Shown piece after piece: positions 9,308 through 19,541 of a stretch of 32,041 bases of DNA; positions within the stretch are counted from its first letter, which is position 1; each line of letters begins with the position of its first letter. The position numbers were made by a program, and so were the translations under genes. The DNA lies in NCBI GenBank assembly GCA_945861265.1, contig CAMAUC010000036.1:1-32041 (forward strand), read 5' to 3'. The DNA is from Rhizobium sp. Q54. GTDB taxonomy: Bacteria > Pseudomonadota > Alphaproteobacteria > Rhizobiales > Xanthobacteraceae. Below the pieces are notes generated by a model that was not told where the DNA came from, searched no databases, and saw only the letters and a program-made list of their open reading frames with translations.

Positions 9308-10012
9308 ATGAGCTTCACTAACAAGCATGTCGTCGTCACAGGCGGCACCGGGGCGCTCGGCACGGCCGTCGTCAACGGACTGCTGAAAGCCGGCGCGTCC
9401 TGCACAATCCCCTACCGTCACGAATCCGAAGCACAACATTTTATATCTCGCGCCAATCCTAAGGTGACATTGATCGCGGCCGGCGATCTTGCCGATGAAG
9501 CCGCGGTGGCCAAGCTCTTTGAAGGCGCAAAGCCCTGGGCGTCGATCCATATCGCCGGCGGCTTCGCGCCGGGAAATGTGTCGGACACCGACAAGGCCGC
9601 GCTGATGGCGCAGCTGGATAGCAATCTGGTGTCGTGCTTCCTGTGCTGCCGCGCGGCCGTCAAGGCGATGGCCGGCCAAATTACCGGTCTTGGCGGCCGC
9701 ATCGTCAATGTCGCGGCGCGCCCGGCGCTGGAGCCACGCCTTGGCGCCGGCATGACCGCCTATACGATTGCCAAATCCGGCGTGGCGGCGCTGACGATCG
9801 CGCTCGCCGAGGAAGTGGCAAAGCAGGGCATTCTGGTGAATGCGGTAGCGCCCTCAATTATGGATACACCGGCCAACCGTGCGGCGATGCCGAAGACCGA
9901 CGTCGACAAATGGCCCAAGGTCGAGGAAGTGGCGGCGACGATTTTGTTTCTCGCCTCGCCCGACAACAAGGTCACGCGCGGCGCCATCGTGCCGGTGTAT
10001 GGGAAGGCATGA
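9308..10012 (+). CDS. Short-chain dehydrogenase/reductase (SDR) with atypical active site
   Basis: 234 aa, a one-domain Rossmann oxidoreductase. The cofactor motif is TGGTGALG (11-18). The YxxxK pair is Y152/K156 in AYTIAKSG. After the YxxxK comes GILVNAVAPSIMDTPANR, the usual SDR lid region. The position normally holding the catalytic Ser, about 13 residues before Tyr, reads AARP (136-139), so the canonical Ser is missing. The TG..GALG motif and the missing Ser recall dihydropteridine-reductase-like SDRs (family comparison from memory). Substrate unknown. The ATG at 9308 is preceded by a purine-rich AAGGCAGG. The gene converges on the malonyl-CoA decarboxylase with only 4 nt between stop codons. 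Confidence 0.85.
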   Translation: MSFTNKHVVVTGGTGALGTAVVNGLLKAGASCTIPYRHESEAQHFISRANPKVTLIAAGDLADEAAVAKLFEGAKPWASIHIAGGFAPGNVSDTDKAALMAQLDSNLVSCFLCCRAAVKAMAGQITGLGGRIVNVAARPALEPRLGAGMTAYTIAKSGVAALTIALAEEVAKQGILVNAVAPSIMDTPANRAAMPKTDVDKWPKVEEVAATILFLASPDNKVTRGAIVPVYGKA

Positions 10013-10016
10013 GAAT

Positions 10017-11384
10017 CTACCCCGCGACCGGCACCAGTTCGAGCGTCGGGCGCAGGAAACGCTGCACCGCGTTTGACGCGACCACCGTGCGGCCTTCGGC
10101 GAAGGCCTCGTGGTTCTTCTCGATTTCGTCGAGGTCGTAGAGATAATTGACCATCAAGCCGCAGCCCTGGGCGATGCCCTTGTCGGACGTGTCGCCCAGC
10201 CAGTTGATGCGCTCGAGCCGTGCGCCATTGCCGAGATGAAAACGCGCGACGGCATCGACCGGCAAACCGGCCGGCGTCTTGCCACGCAGATAATAAAACG
10301 CCGCGAGGCGCAGCAGCGGGTCTTCAAGCTTCGAGAAAACTTCCGGATCGGTCCACCAGTGCGGGCGCTCCATCAATGACAGCACCGCGCGGTCGGCTTC
10401 GTTGAGAACCGGCGAATTCTCGGCCTTAAGCTCTCGTGACAGCCAGCGCGCGAAGTTGGGCACCGGCGATAACGTTACAAAGGTCGAAAGCTTCGGCAAT
10501 TCGCGACAGATCTCCTCGACCACCTGCTTGATCAGGAAGTTGCCGAACGACACGCCGGCAAGGCCGCGCTGGCAATTGGAGATCGAATAGAACACCGCGA
10601 CGCGCGCCTTCTCCAGCGGCACGAAATCCAGCCGTCCACTGGCCAGGATCGGCGCGATGGCGCCCGGAATCTCCCGTTCGAGCGCCACCTCGACGAAAAT
10701 CAACGGTTCGTCGATCAGCGCTGGATGAAAGAACGCAAAGCAGCGCCGGTCCGGCGGATCGATGCGACGGCGTAGATCGTCCCAGCCGCGAATTTCGTGA
10801 ACCGCCTCGTAACGAATGATCTTTTCCAGCACGATCGCGGGCGTCGACCAGTCGATCCGCCGCAACACCAGAAAGCCGCGGTTAAACCACGATGAGAACA
10901 GGTGCACAAAATCGTCATTGACCGCGGTGAGGTCTTCGCGATTGCCGAGCACATCCAGTAACTGCTCGCGCATGCGCACCAGCGCCTGAGTGCCGCCGGG
11001 GGCAAGATTAAGGCGGCGAAACAGCTCCTGCCGGCGCGGCTCGGAAGTCGCATGCACCTCGGCCGCGGTCGCGTCGGACGGGGTCGCCCGCCAGGCCGCG
11101 ATCGCCGCTTCCATGCGCGCCGGATCGGTGCCGAAGCGCTGCGCCAGCGACTCAAAAAAGGCGATGCGCGGTCCGATGGTAAGATCGGCATATTGGCTGA
11201 GGATATCCCGCGCCAACGCTACCCCGGAGGCCTCACCGCGCCCGGTGAGCAAATCTTCGCATAGCCCGATCAGGTTTTCCGATCGTGCCGCCGGATTGCC
11301 GCGCCGGTCGCGGCCACGGTCCAGCAACGCGCGACCGCGCTCCGAGATGGTTTGCAGCAATTCGCCGAAGAAAGAGGTGTTCAT
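10017..11384 (-). CDS. Malonyl-CoA decarboxylase
   Basis: Converts malonyl-CoA to acetyl-CoA and CO2. From ATG 11384 (MNTSFFGELLQ) it is 455 aa; an in-frame ATG at 11435 would add 17 residues that do not look conserved. The N-terminal half is the helical MCD_N-type region (ENLIGLCEDLL through about 170). The catalytic GNAT-like half includes VAVFYSISNCQRGLAGVSFGN, TLSPVPNFARWL and RFHLGNGARLERINW. The Ser in LSPVP (S306) and the His in FHLGNGA (H383) are candidates for the catalytic pair by analogy with the animal enzyme; that alignment is by eye. The gene diverges from the peptide-class ABC operon across a 272-nt gap in which I see no clear promoter. Rhizobial homologues are called matA, but no mat synthetase or carrier is adjacent. 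Confidence 0.92.
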   Translation of the reverse strand: MNTSFFGELLQTISERGRALLDRGRDRRGNPAARSENLIGLCEDLLTGRGEASGVALARDILSQYADLTIGPRIAFFESLAQRFGTDPARMEAAIAAWRATPSDATAAEVHATSEPRRQELFRRLNLAPGGTQALVRMREQLLDVLGNREDLTAVNDDFVHLFSSWFNRGFLVLRRIDWSTPAIVLEKIIRYEAVHEIRGWDDLRRRIDPPDRRCFAFFHPALIDEPLIFVEVALEREIPGAIAPILASGRLDFVPLEKARVAVFYSISNCQRGLAGVSFGNFLIKQVVEEICRELPKLSTFVTLSPVPNFARWLSRELKAENSPVLNEADRAVLSLMERPHWWTDPEVFSKLEDPLLRLAAFYYLRGKTPAGLPVDAVARFHLGNGARLERINWLGDTSDKGIAQGCGLMVNYLYDLDEIEKNHEAFAEGRTVVASNAVQRFLRPTLELVPVAG

Positions 11385-11656
11385 TCGGTCCCCGAAGCGG
11401 CGCGGTATCGATTTCGCGCCGCACCAAATATGCACAAAAGCCGGCCTTGCGACATCCTACTGTGGGCGCAATCGCACTGCCTGCTATTTCACCACAACAA
11501 ATTGCCGCGGACCGGGTTCCGGCCCGCCGGAAAGAAGCTCGCCTGCGACCAAACACCGGACTTGCGCGATGAACACGCGCAACGCATTCTGCCGCCCGGG
11601 AGGACGGGAACGCCCTAAATGGGTGTTTTCGCAGCGCTTTTGAGAGGGATAAAGGC

Positions 11657-13717
<2,061 letters not shown>

Positions 13718-13752
13718 GATAACGCTCAAAACGTTCAAAAAGCGCACAAATA

Positions 13753-13760
13753 GGGAGGAG
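13753..13760 (+). promoter_or_regulatory. Strong ribosome binding site of the binding-protein gene
   Basis: GGGAGGAG lies 5 nt before the ATG at 13766. It is the best Shine-Dalgarno of the operon and fits the high expression expected of a periplasmic binding protein. Confidence 0.75.
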
Positions 13761-13765
13761 CTACC

Positions 13766-15379
13766 ATGAAGATTTCCAGAAGAACGGCCTTGCAAGGGAC
13801 GGCGGGAGCGCTTGCTCTTGGCATGAGCGGGTTCGATTGGGATTTCACCAAGGCCAATGCGCAAGCGCCGAACGTCAAGCGCGGCGGCGTTCTCAACTTC
13901 GCGATCAGCGCCGAGGCGCCGCATTACGACCCGGCCGGCAGCGACACGTATGCGACGCTGCATTTCGCCGCGCCGTTCTATTCGACGCTACTGCGCTTCA
14001 ACCTGTCGAAATTCCCGGCGGTCGAGAACGATCTGGCGACGTCTTACACGGTCGCGCCCGATCTCATGACCTATACGTTCAAGCTGACGCCGAACGTGAA
14101 ATTCCACGACGGCACGGCGCTCACCTCCGCCGACGTCAAGGCGACCTACGACCGCATGCGCAATCCACCGGCCGGCGTGGTATCGACGCGCCAGGCGACC
14201 TTCGCCGATATCGGCTCGATCGAAACGCCCGACCCGCTCACCGTTGTGTTCAAGATGAAGGCGGTGAACGCATCGATGCTTGAGCACTTCGCCTCGCCCT
14301 GGAATGTCATCTACTCGGCCAAGGACCTTGCCGAGAACGCGGCCGGCCCGCGCACCAAGATCAACGGCACCGGCCCGTTCATCTTCGTCGAACACGTCAA
14401 GGGCAGCCACGTCGCCGGCAAGAAGAACGACGCCTACTTCAAGAAGGGTTTCCCCTATCTGGACGGCTTCAAGGGCATCTTCACGCTGCAGGCGGCGGCG
14501 ATGCTCAATGCCGTGCAAGGCGGCCAGGTGCTTGGCGAATTCCGCGGCATCTCGCCGGCCGAGCGCGATCGCCTGGTGCAGACCATGGGCGACAAGATCC
14601 GCATCGAGGAGTCGAGCTGGACGCTCAACCTGCTGGTTTGCTTCAACGTCGACAAGAAGCCGTTCGACGATGTGCGGGTGCGCCGCGCATTGCTGATGGC
14701 GATCGACCGCTGGGGCGGCAGCGTCGGCCTTTCCAAGATTTCGACCTTGCGCTCGGTCGGCGGCGTCATTCGCCCCGGCTCGCCATTCGCAACGCCGGAA
14801 GCGGAGCTGGTCAAGCTGCCGGGCTTCTCCAAGGACATCAAGAAGTCCCGCGAGGAAGCCAAGAAGCTCCTGAAGGAAGCGGGCCACGAGAACCTGAAGT
14901 TCACCTTGTGGAATCGCAACCTGGCGATGCCCTATACGCCGGCCGGCATTTTCCTGGTCGATCAATGGCGGCAGATCGGGGTCGAGGTCGAGCACAAACA
15001 GTCCGACACCGGCGCTTATCTGGCGACCATGAACGCCGGCAACCATGACGTGGCGATCGATTTCTCCAACCTGTTCATGGACGATTCGAGCCTCGGTCTT
15101 GCCAAGTATCTGTCGATCGGCCGTTCGCCGGAAAACCGCTCGCGTTCGAAAGACGAGATGCTCGACAAGCTCTATGACGATCATCTGCGCGAGCGCGATC
15201 CGGAAAAGCGCAAGACGATGATCCGCGCCTTCGAGAAGCGCGTGTTCGAGCAGGGCTACCAGCAACCGTTGCTGTGGTGGCACCGCATCGTGCCGACGCA
15301 CAAGACGCTGATGGGCTGGAAAATGTCGCCCAGCCACAACCTCGGCCAGCAGCTCGAAGACGTCTGGATGAACGTGTAA
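13766..15379 (+). CDS. ABC transporter substrate-binding protein, family 5 (peptide/nickel class)
   Basis: 537 aa periplasmic ligand-binding protein. The N-terminus is a twin-arginine (Tat) signal: SRRTAL at residues 4-9, a hydrophobic stretch, and a probable cleavage near ANAQA (about 29-33). Export in a folded state is therefore likely. The mature part shows family-5 hallmarks: RGGVLNFAISAEAPHYDP at its start, FKLTPNVKFHDGTALTSADV near 105-125, NGTGPFIFVEH, and FNVDKKPFDDVRVRRALLMAIDR. It is followed by two permeases after a 133-nt gap filled with hairpins. Family members bind peptides, nickel-chelates, glutathione, opines or sugars, so the ligand cannot be read from sequence. Confidence 0.93.
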   Translation: MKISRRTALQGTAGALALGMSGFDWDFTKANAQAPNVKRGGVLNFAISAEAPHYDPAGSDTYATLHFAAPFYSTLLRFNLSKFPAVENDLATSYTVAPDLMTYTFKLTPNVKFHDGTALTSADVKATYDRMRNPPAGVVSTRQATFADIGSIETPDPLTVVFKMKAVNASMLEHFASPWNVIYSAKDLAENAAGPRTKINGTGPFIFVEHVKGSHVAGKKNDAYFKKGFPYLDGFKGIFTLQAAAMLNAVQGGQVLGEFRGISPAERDRLVQTMGDKIRIEESSWTLNLLVCFNVDKKPFDDVRVRRALLMAIDRWGGSVGLSKISTLRSVGGVIRPGSPFATPEAELVKLPGFSKDIKKSREEAKKLLKEAGHENLKFTLWNRNLAMPYTPAGIFLVDQWRQIGVEVEHKQSDTGAYLATMNAGNHDVAIDFSNLFMDDSSLGLAKYLSIGRSPENRSRSKDEMLDKLYDDHLRERDPEKRKTMIRAFEKRVFEQGYQQPLLWWHRIVPTHKTLMGWKMSPSHNLGQQLEDVWMNV

Positions 15380-15384
15380 CTCTT

Positions 15385-15432
15385 GTCCCGGACGCGGCGC
15401 AGCGCGCAAGCGCTGCTCCGCAGATCCGGGAC
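15385..15432. repeat. Long imperfect palindrome (hairpin 1) after the binding-protein gene
   Basis: Outer arms GTCCCGGA (15385-15392) and TCCGGGAC (15425-15432) pair perfectly. The inner arms GCAGCGC (15399-15405) and GCGCTGC (15410-15416) close on a GCAA loop, and GCGG/CCGC pair in between. The layout resembles the REP-like CCCGGA...CCGGG repeats I remember from Bradyrhizobiaceae genomes. It starts 6 nt after the binding-protein stop codon. Confidence 0.7.
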
Positions 15433-15456
15433 CATTAAGACATGTGCCGTAACGAT

Positions 15457-15499
15457 CCCGGGCCAGCATCGCAACATTTCATGTTGCGATGCGCCCGGG
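15457..15499. repeat. Strong 19-bp hairpin (hairpin 2) before the permease gene
   Basis: CCCGGGC (15457-15463) pairs with GCCCGGG (15493-15499), and GCATCGCAACAT (15466-15477) pairs with ATGTTGCGATGC (15481-15492). There is a 2-nt bulge and a TTC loop. It ends 13 nt before the permease ATG and just before its AAGGA. It has no T-run, so it is more likely an mRNA stabiliser or translational modulator than a terminator. Confidence 0.75.
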
Positions 15500-15512
15500 A
15501 CAAGGAAATGAA

Positions 15513-16469
15513 ATGCTTCGCTACTCCATCAACCGCATTCTGCTGATGATCCCGACCTTGCTCGGGGTCGCGGTGCTCGTGTTCTTCCTGCTGCGCATCG
15601 TCCCCGGCGATATCGTCGAAATCAAACTGCGCGGCGACGGCGGCACCGTGACGCAGGAGACCATCGAACTGGAGCGCAAGCGGCTCGGCCTCGATCGCCC
15701 GCTGATCAACCAGTTCGGCACATGGATGATCGACATGGCGAAGCTCGACTTCGGCAACTCGATGTGGACCGAGCGGCCGGTGGTCACCGAAATCGCCGGC
15801 CGGCTGGAGTTATCGCTGCAGGTCGCCATCATGGCGACCATTATCGCCGTGCTGCTCGCCATTCCCATGGGCACCGCCGCCGCGTTATTCCGCGGCACCT
15901 GGATCGATTACACCGTGCGGCTGGTGACGATAGGCGGGCTGTCGATACCGTCATTCTGGTTCGGCATGATTATCATGCTGACGCTGCTCAGCCTGTTCAA
16001 TTGGCTGCCGCCGATCACCTTCACGCCGATCTATGTCGACCCGGTCGCCAACCTGACGCAGTTGATCTGGCCGGCGCTGGCGGTCGGCTACCGTTATTGC
16101 GCCGTGGTGGCGCGCATGATCCGCTCATCGTTGCTCGAAGTGATGAACGAGGATTACATCCGCACCGCGCGCGCCAAGGGCGTCTATGAGAAGCTCGTCG
16201 TCTCGCGCCACGCGCTGCGCAACGCCCTGCTGCCGGCGATCACCGTCATCGGCCTCGAATTCACCTTCCTGATCGGCGGCCTTGTTGTCACCGAGCAAGT
16301 GTTCAACCTCAATGGCATCGGCCAGTTGTTCGTGCAAAGCGTATCGCGCAACGACTTCACGCTGATCCAGGGCATGGTCATGTTGATCGCGGCCTTCTAC
16401 GTGTTCGTCAATCTGGCCATCGACCTGCTTTACGCCGTCTTCGACCCGCGCATCCGGTACAATTCATGA
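15513..16469 (+). CDS. ABC transporter permease, DppB/OppB type
   Basis: 318 aa inner-membrane subunit with about six membrane segments. The N-terminal MLRYSINRILLMIPTLLGVAV and VLVFFLLRIVPGD are characteristic of DppB-type permeases. The ATPase-docking EAA loop reads NEDYIRTARAKGVYEKLVV, followed by RHALRNALLPAIT. I chose the ATG at 15513 because AAGGA lies 6 nt upstream and the protein then begins exactly where the family does. An in-frame ATG at 15489 lies within the hairpin repeat. The stop overlaps the start of the next permease (ATGA at 16466), so the two are translationally coupled and probably form a heterodimer. Confidence 0.94.
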   Translation: MLRYSINRILLMIPTLLGVAVLVFFLLRIVPGDIVEIKLRGDGGTVTQETIELERKRLGLDRPLINQFGTWMIDMAKLDFGNSMWTERPVVTEIAGRLELSLQVAIMATIIAVLLAIPMGTAAALFRGTWIDYTVRLVTIGGLSIPSFWFGMIIMLTLLSLFNWLPPITFTPIYVDPVANLTQLIWPALAVGYRYCAVVARMIRSSLLEVMNEDYIRTARAKGVYEKLVVSRHALRNALLPAITVIGLEFTFLIGGLVVTEQVFNLNGIGQLFVQSVSRNDFTLIQGMVMLIAAFYVFVNLAIDLLYAVFDPRIRYNS

Positions 16470-17377
16470 CGATAGCCGACCCGACACTTCCCCTTGCCCC
16501 GGCGATCGCGGCTGCGCCGTCGCGTCAACCGAGCAAATTTGTCGACTTCTGCCGCCAGCAGCCGCTCGGCGCCGCGAGTTTCCTCATCATCTTCGCCATG
16601 ATGTTCGCCGGTATCTTCTCCTCGCTGGTCGCGCCTTACGATCCGCTGACCATCGACTTCGCGTCGCTTCTGGCCCCGCCCTCGGCGGACCATTGGTGCG
16701 GCACCGACGCCTACGGCCGCGACATCTGCTCCCGCCTGATTTACGGCGCGCGCACCGCGCTGGTGATCGGCTTTACCTCGTCGTTCGTCGGCTCGTCGCT
16801 CGGCGCCATTCTCGGCATCGCGTCGGCCTATTTTGGCGGCAAAATCGACGCCTGGATCCAGCGTTTCGTCGACGTGCTGCTGGCCTTCCCGCTGATCGTG
16901 CTGGCGCTGGTGGTGGTGGCGGCGTTCCGCAAGTTCTCTGTCGGCGGCGTCGATATCAACCTGATCGTCGCCATCGCCATTCCGATCCTGCCGCGCGTCG
17001 CCCGCGTGGTGCGCGCCGCGGCGCTGTCGGTGCGGGTCGCGCCCTATATTGATGCCGCGCGCGCCGCCGGCTATTCGCACACCCGCATCATCTTCCGCCA
17101 TATGGCGCCGAACGTGGTAGCGCCCTACCTGATCATGCTGACCGCTTTCATCGCCCAGGCGATCCTGGCGGAGGCGTCGCTGTCGTTCCTCGGCCTCGGC
17201 GTCACCGAGCCGACCGCCGCCTGGGGCCTGATGCTGTCCGGCAACGCCGCCGACTTCTACCGGCAGGCACCCTGGATGATCCTGTTTCCGGGCGTGGCAA
17301 TCAGCCTGGCGGTGTTCGCGTTCAACCTGTTCGGCGACAGCCTGCGCGACTTCCTCGATCCGCGTTTCAAGGTATAA
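16466..17377 (+). CDS. ABC transporter permease, DppC/OppC type
   Basis: 303 aa second permease of the importer. It has the DppC-type N-terminus: a cytoplasmic stretch, one membrane segment (SFLIIFAMMFAGIFSSLVAPYDP), then a periplasmic loop ending HWCGTDAYGRDICSRLIYGAR, the family's GTD..GRD..S signature. The EAA loop is YIDAARAAGYSHTRIIFRHMAPN. About five further membrane segments follow. The start ATG overlaps the preceding stop by 4 nt (ATGA). It completes an importer of two ATPase domains, two permeases and one binding protein. After the stop there is a T-run (TTTTTT near 17399) but no convincing stem before it, so I do not call a terminator. Confidence 0.94.
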   Translation: MTIADPTLPLAPAIAAAPSRQPSKFVDFCRQQPLGAASFLIIFAMMFAGIFSSLVAPYDPLTIDFASLLAPPSADHWCGTDAYGRDICSRLIYGARTALVIGFTSSFVGSSLGAILGIASAYFGGKIDAWIQRFVDVLLAFPLIVLALVVVAAFRKFSVGGVDINLIVAIAIPILPRVARVVRAAALSVRVAPYIDAARAAGYSHTRIIFRHMAPNVVAPYLIMLTAFIAQAILAEASLSFLGLGVTEPTAAWGLMLSGNAADFYRQAPWMILFPGVAISLAVFAFNLFGDSLRDFLDPRFKV

Positions 17378-17472
17378 GGACGCCCGGATCGCGCGCCTTT
17401 TTTGCGGTGCATCAAGGGGCGCCCATATAAAACCTTCAAAAAGCGCTGCTAAAGAAGCCGCAAGGAAAAGCC

Positions 17473-18645
17473 ATGCCTAAACCCCTCGCCGGAATCCGCG
17501 TCCTCGAACTCGCCCGCATTCTGGCCGGGCCCTGGGCCGGGCAGACGCTCGCCGATCTGGGCGCCGACGTCATCAAGGTCGAGCGCAAGGGCGCCGGCGA
17601 CGATACCCGCGGCTGGGGCCCACCCTTCGTCGAGGCCGCCGACGGCGGCAATCTTGGCGCCGCCTATTTCCACGCCGCCAATCGCGGCAAGCGCTCGATC
17701 GAACTCGACTTCGAAGACCCTGAGGGCCAGCGCATCGTCCGCAAGCTCGCCGCCAAATCCGATATCCTGATCGAGAACTTCAAAGTCGGTGGCTTGGCCA
17801 AATTCGGGCTCGACTACAAAAGCTTGTCGAAGGAGTTCCCGCGCCTGATCTATTGCTCGGTGACCGGCTTCGGCCAGGACGGCCCGAATGCCACACGCGC
17901 CGGTTATGACCTCATGGCGCAGGGCATGGGCGGCCTGATGGACCTCACCGGCATGGCGGGTGGACCGCCGACCCGCGTTGGCGTCGCCATCTCCGACGTC
18001 TTCACCGGCTGCTATTCGGTGATCGGCATTCTGGCCGCCCTGGTCGAGCGCGAGAAGACGGGTAAGGGTTGCTATGTCGATACCGCGCTGGTCGACTCGA
18101 CGGTCGGCGTGCTCGCCAATCAGGCACTGAATTATCTGGTGTCGGGCGACCTGCCGCAGCGCATCGGCAATTCACACCCCAACATCGTGCCGTATCAGGA
18201 ATTTCCGACCGCCGACGGGCACATCATCGTCGCCACCGGCAACGACAACCAATATGTCAAATTCTGTCATGTTCTCGGCGCGGCCGACCTCGCGAACAAT
18301 CCTGAATACAAAAACAATGTTGGACGCCTGAAGCACCGAGGCGAGTTGGTGCCAAAACTGTCCGCGCTGACCGCGCAGATGAAGCGTGACGATCTGCTCG
18401 CCAAACTGGAAGAGCAGAAAGTGCCGGCCGGCCCGATCAACAATCTCGAGCAGGTATTCAACGATCCGCAGGTGAAGTTTCGCGGCATGAAGCTCGATCT
18501 GCCGAGCGCCGCCGCCAAAGGCGGCACCATTCCGGGCGTGCGCACGCCGATCGTCATCGACGGCTGGCGCGCCGCGAGCGAACGGCCGTCGCCCCGGCTC
18601 GGCGAACATACGGCAGAAATCCTCAAGGAGATCGGCGAGGGCTGA
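17473..18645 (+). CDS. Family III CoA-transferase (CaiB/BaiF)
   Basis: 390 aa. Moves CoA between carboxylic acids through an aspartyl-CoA thioester. It has the N-terminal family signature (LAGIRVLELARILAGPWAGQ, 5-24), LADLGADVIKVE, the ANRGKRSIELDF stretch, and SVTGFGQDGP followed by GYDLMAQGMGGLM. By comparison with formyl-CoA transferase, the catalytic Asp is D175 in VAISDVFTG. The length is normal for a single-domain subunit that interlocks as a dimer. It lies 95 nt after the ABC permease on the same strand, so it may activate an imported carboxylate (inference). The malonyl-CoA decarboxylase nearby gives a second CoA-ester enzyme. The acid substrate is unknown; formyl-CoA:oxalate transferase-like or alpha-methylacyl-CoA racemase-like activity cannot be separated by eye. 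Confidence 0.93.
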   Translation: MPKPLAGIRVLELARILAGPWAGQTLADLGADVIKVERKGAGDDTRGWGPPFVEAADGGNLGAAYFHAANRGKRSIELDFEDPEGQRIVRKLAAKSDILIENFKVGGLAKFGLDYKSLSKEFPRLIYCSVTGFGQDGPNATRAGYDLMAQGMGGLMDLTGMAGGPPTRVGVAISDVFTGCYSVIGILAALVEREKTGKGCYVDTALVDSTVGVLANQALNYLVSGDLPQRIGNSHPNIVPYQEFPTADGHIIVATGNDNQYVKFCHVLGAADLANNPEYKNNVGRLKHRGELVPKLSALTAQMKRDDLLAKLEEQKVPAGPINNLEQVFNDPQVKFRGMKLDLPSAAAKGGTIPGVRTPIVIDGWRAASERPSPRLGEHTAEILKEIGEG

Positions 18646-18827
18646 TTTTCACGTCGCCACCGGCGGCTAAAGACTTGATGCGACTCACTTTCCCTGCAAC
18701 CCGGCGATTGTCACTGAAATGCAACACGCCGAATCAATCGTATCGGCCGGTTTATCCACAGGTAGTTCGATGCCACCCGACTCAGATACGCATGGTCCGT
18801 CCAGGGCCTGATTCGGGGGAAAAAAGA

Positions 18828-18986
18828 ATGCGCTTGGAGACGGGCGACTATCGAGCCTCTCAGTCCGACCAGCGTAGCGTTCAAGACCAGCCGAAAGAAA
18901 AAAGTCAACTCACACCGGCACGGCGCGCCGCGCTCGACGCGCTGGAGCGTGAATTCCAGGAATTGCTGCACCACGCCGCACGCTGA
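18828..18986 (+). CDS. Hypothetical small protein, 52 aa
   Basis: Small ORF starting at ATG 18828 with GGGGGA 7 nt upstream. The product is hydrophilic and charged. The first half is Gln/Asp/Ser-rich (DYRASQSDQRSVQDQ), and the second half is a likely amphipathic helix (TPARRAALDALEREFQELLHHA). Longer in-frame versions starting at 18675 look non-coding. No family recognised. The clean ribosome site and helical C-terminus argue for a real gene. A DnaA-box-like 9-mer lies upstream but is probably chance. Confidence 0.45.
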   Translation: MRLETGDYRASQSDQRSVQDQPKEKSQLTPARRAALDALEREFQELLHHAAR

Positions 18987-19050
18987 TTCGCCGCTTGGCG
19001 AGTCACTCTGAGAGCAGTTCGCAACCCTAAGCATCATCGGCTATTATCCA

Positions 19051-19074
19051 ACGGCGGCGGCCTATCGCCGCCGT
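19051..19074. other. Perfect 9-bp stem-loop before the small membrane protein gene
   Basis: ACGGCGGCG (19051-19059) and CGCCGCCGT (19066-19074) enclose a 6-nt loop. It ends 20 nt upstream of the ATG at 19095 and has no T-run. It could act as a leader hairpin or mark the end of the small-ORF transcript. Confidence 0.4.
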
Positions 19075-19094
19075 TGCCGTTTGGACACCCCGCC

Positions 19095-19538
19095 ATGGAA
19101 GCCGATGCCCTCCGCCGCCTGCATTATGCCACCGCGATTGCCTGCGGCGTGTTCGCGGCGCTGGCGGTGCATATTGCACTCACAGTTTTTGGCGCGGGAC
19201 TGGATACGGTGCTGCGCGGCGCCGCCGCCGGGCACCGGCAACAGGTCGTCTCGGCGCTGGCGTGGTGGGCGATTGCCGGCGCCGGCTTCGTCGGCGGCTG
19301 GGGCACCGGCGCCTATCTGATCGCCGCGGCGCGCGGACGCGAATTCGTGTTCCGGCTGGCGCAACGCTTCCTGATCGCGGTGGTGTTCGCGGTTGCCACC
19401 GCCGGCGGCATCATGAGCAAGAGCGGCAATCTCGGCGGCACCCTCGACGTCGTCGCCGGCCTGACCGCGCTGACGCTCGGCCTGGTCTGCGCCTTTTGCG
19501 GCGCCCGGCTTGCTTACCTCAACGCCGAACAGGTGTGA
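19095..19538 (+). CDS. Small integral membrane protein of unknown function
   Basis: 147 aa from ATG 19095. An in-frame TTG at 19074 lies inside the hairpin and would add only seven residues. Four hydrophobic segments are visible: near ATAIACGVFAALAVHIAL, WWAIAGAGFVGGWGTGAYL, FLIAVVFAVATAGGIM, and VAGLTALTLGLVCAFCGARL. No domain recognised and no conserved catalytic motif seen. It converges on the DEAD-box helicase with only 3 nt between the coding regions. A DUF-type inner-membrane protein is the safest description. Confidence 0.65.
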   Translation: MEADALRRLHYATAIACGVFAALAVHIALTVFGAGLDTVLRGAAAGHRQQVVSALAWWAIAGAGFVGGWGTGAYLIAAARGREFVFRLAQRFLIAVVFAVATAGGIMSKSGNLGGTLDVVAGLTALTLGLVCAFCGARLAYLNAEQV

Positions 19539-19541
19539 GCT

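Noticed and set aside
13988-15469. 493-aa minus-strand open frame across the binding-protein gene
   Set aside because: Antisense shadow; low-complexity Arg/Leu/Ala composition and no ribosome site, while the plus strand has a full family-5 binding protein.
17378-17410. T-run TTTTTT after the second ABC permease as a terminator
   Set aside because: No stable stem can be drawn directly before it; the CoA-transferase may still be part of the operon.
13734-17446. The 12-mer TTCAAAAAGCGC occurs at 13734-13745 and at 17435-17446, both 20-30 nt before gene starts
   Set aside because: Chance 12-mer pairs are expected in 32 kb; there is no symmetry and no further shared flank, so it is not called a regulatory motif.
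18752-18760. TTATCCACA, a perfect DnaA-box 9-mer
   Set aside because: A single copy with no AT-rich stretch or second box nearby; about 0.25 matches are expected by chance in a window this size, so no origin is claimed.
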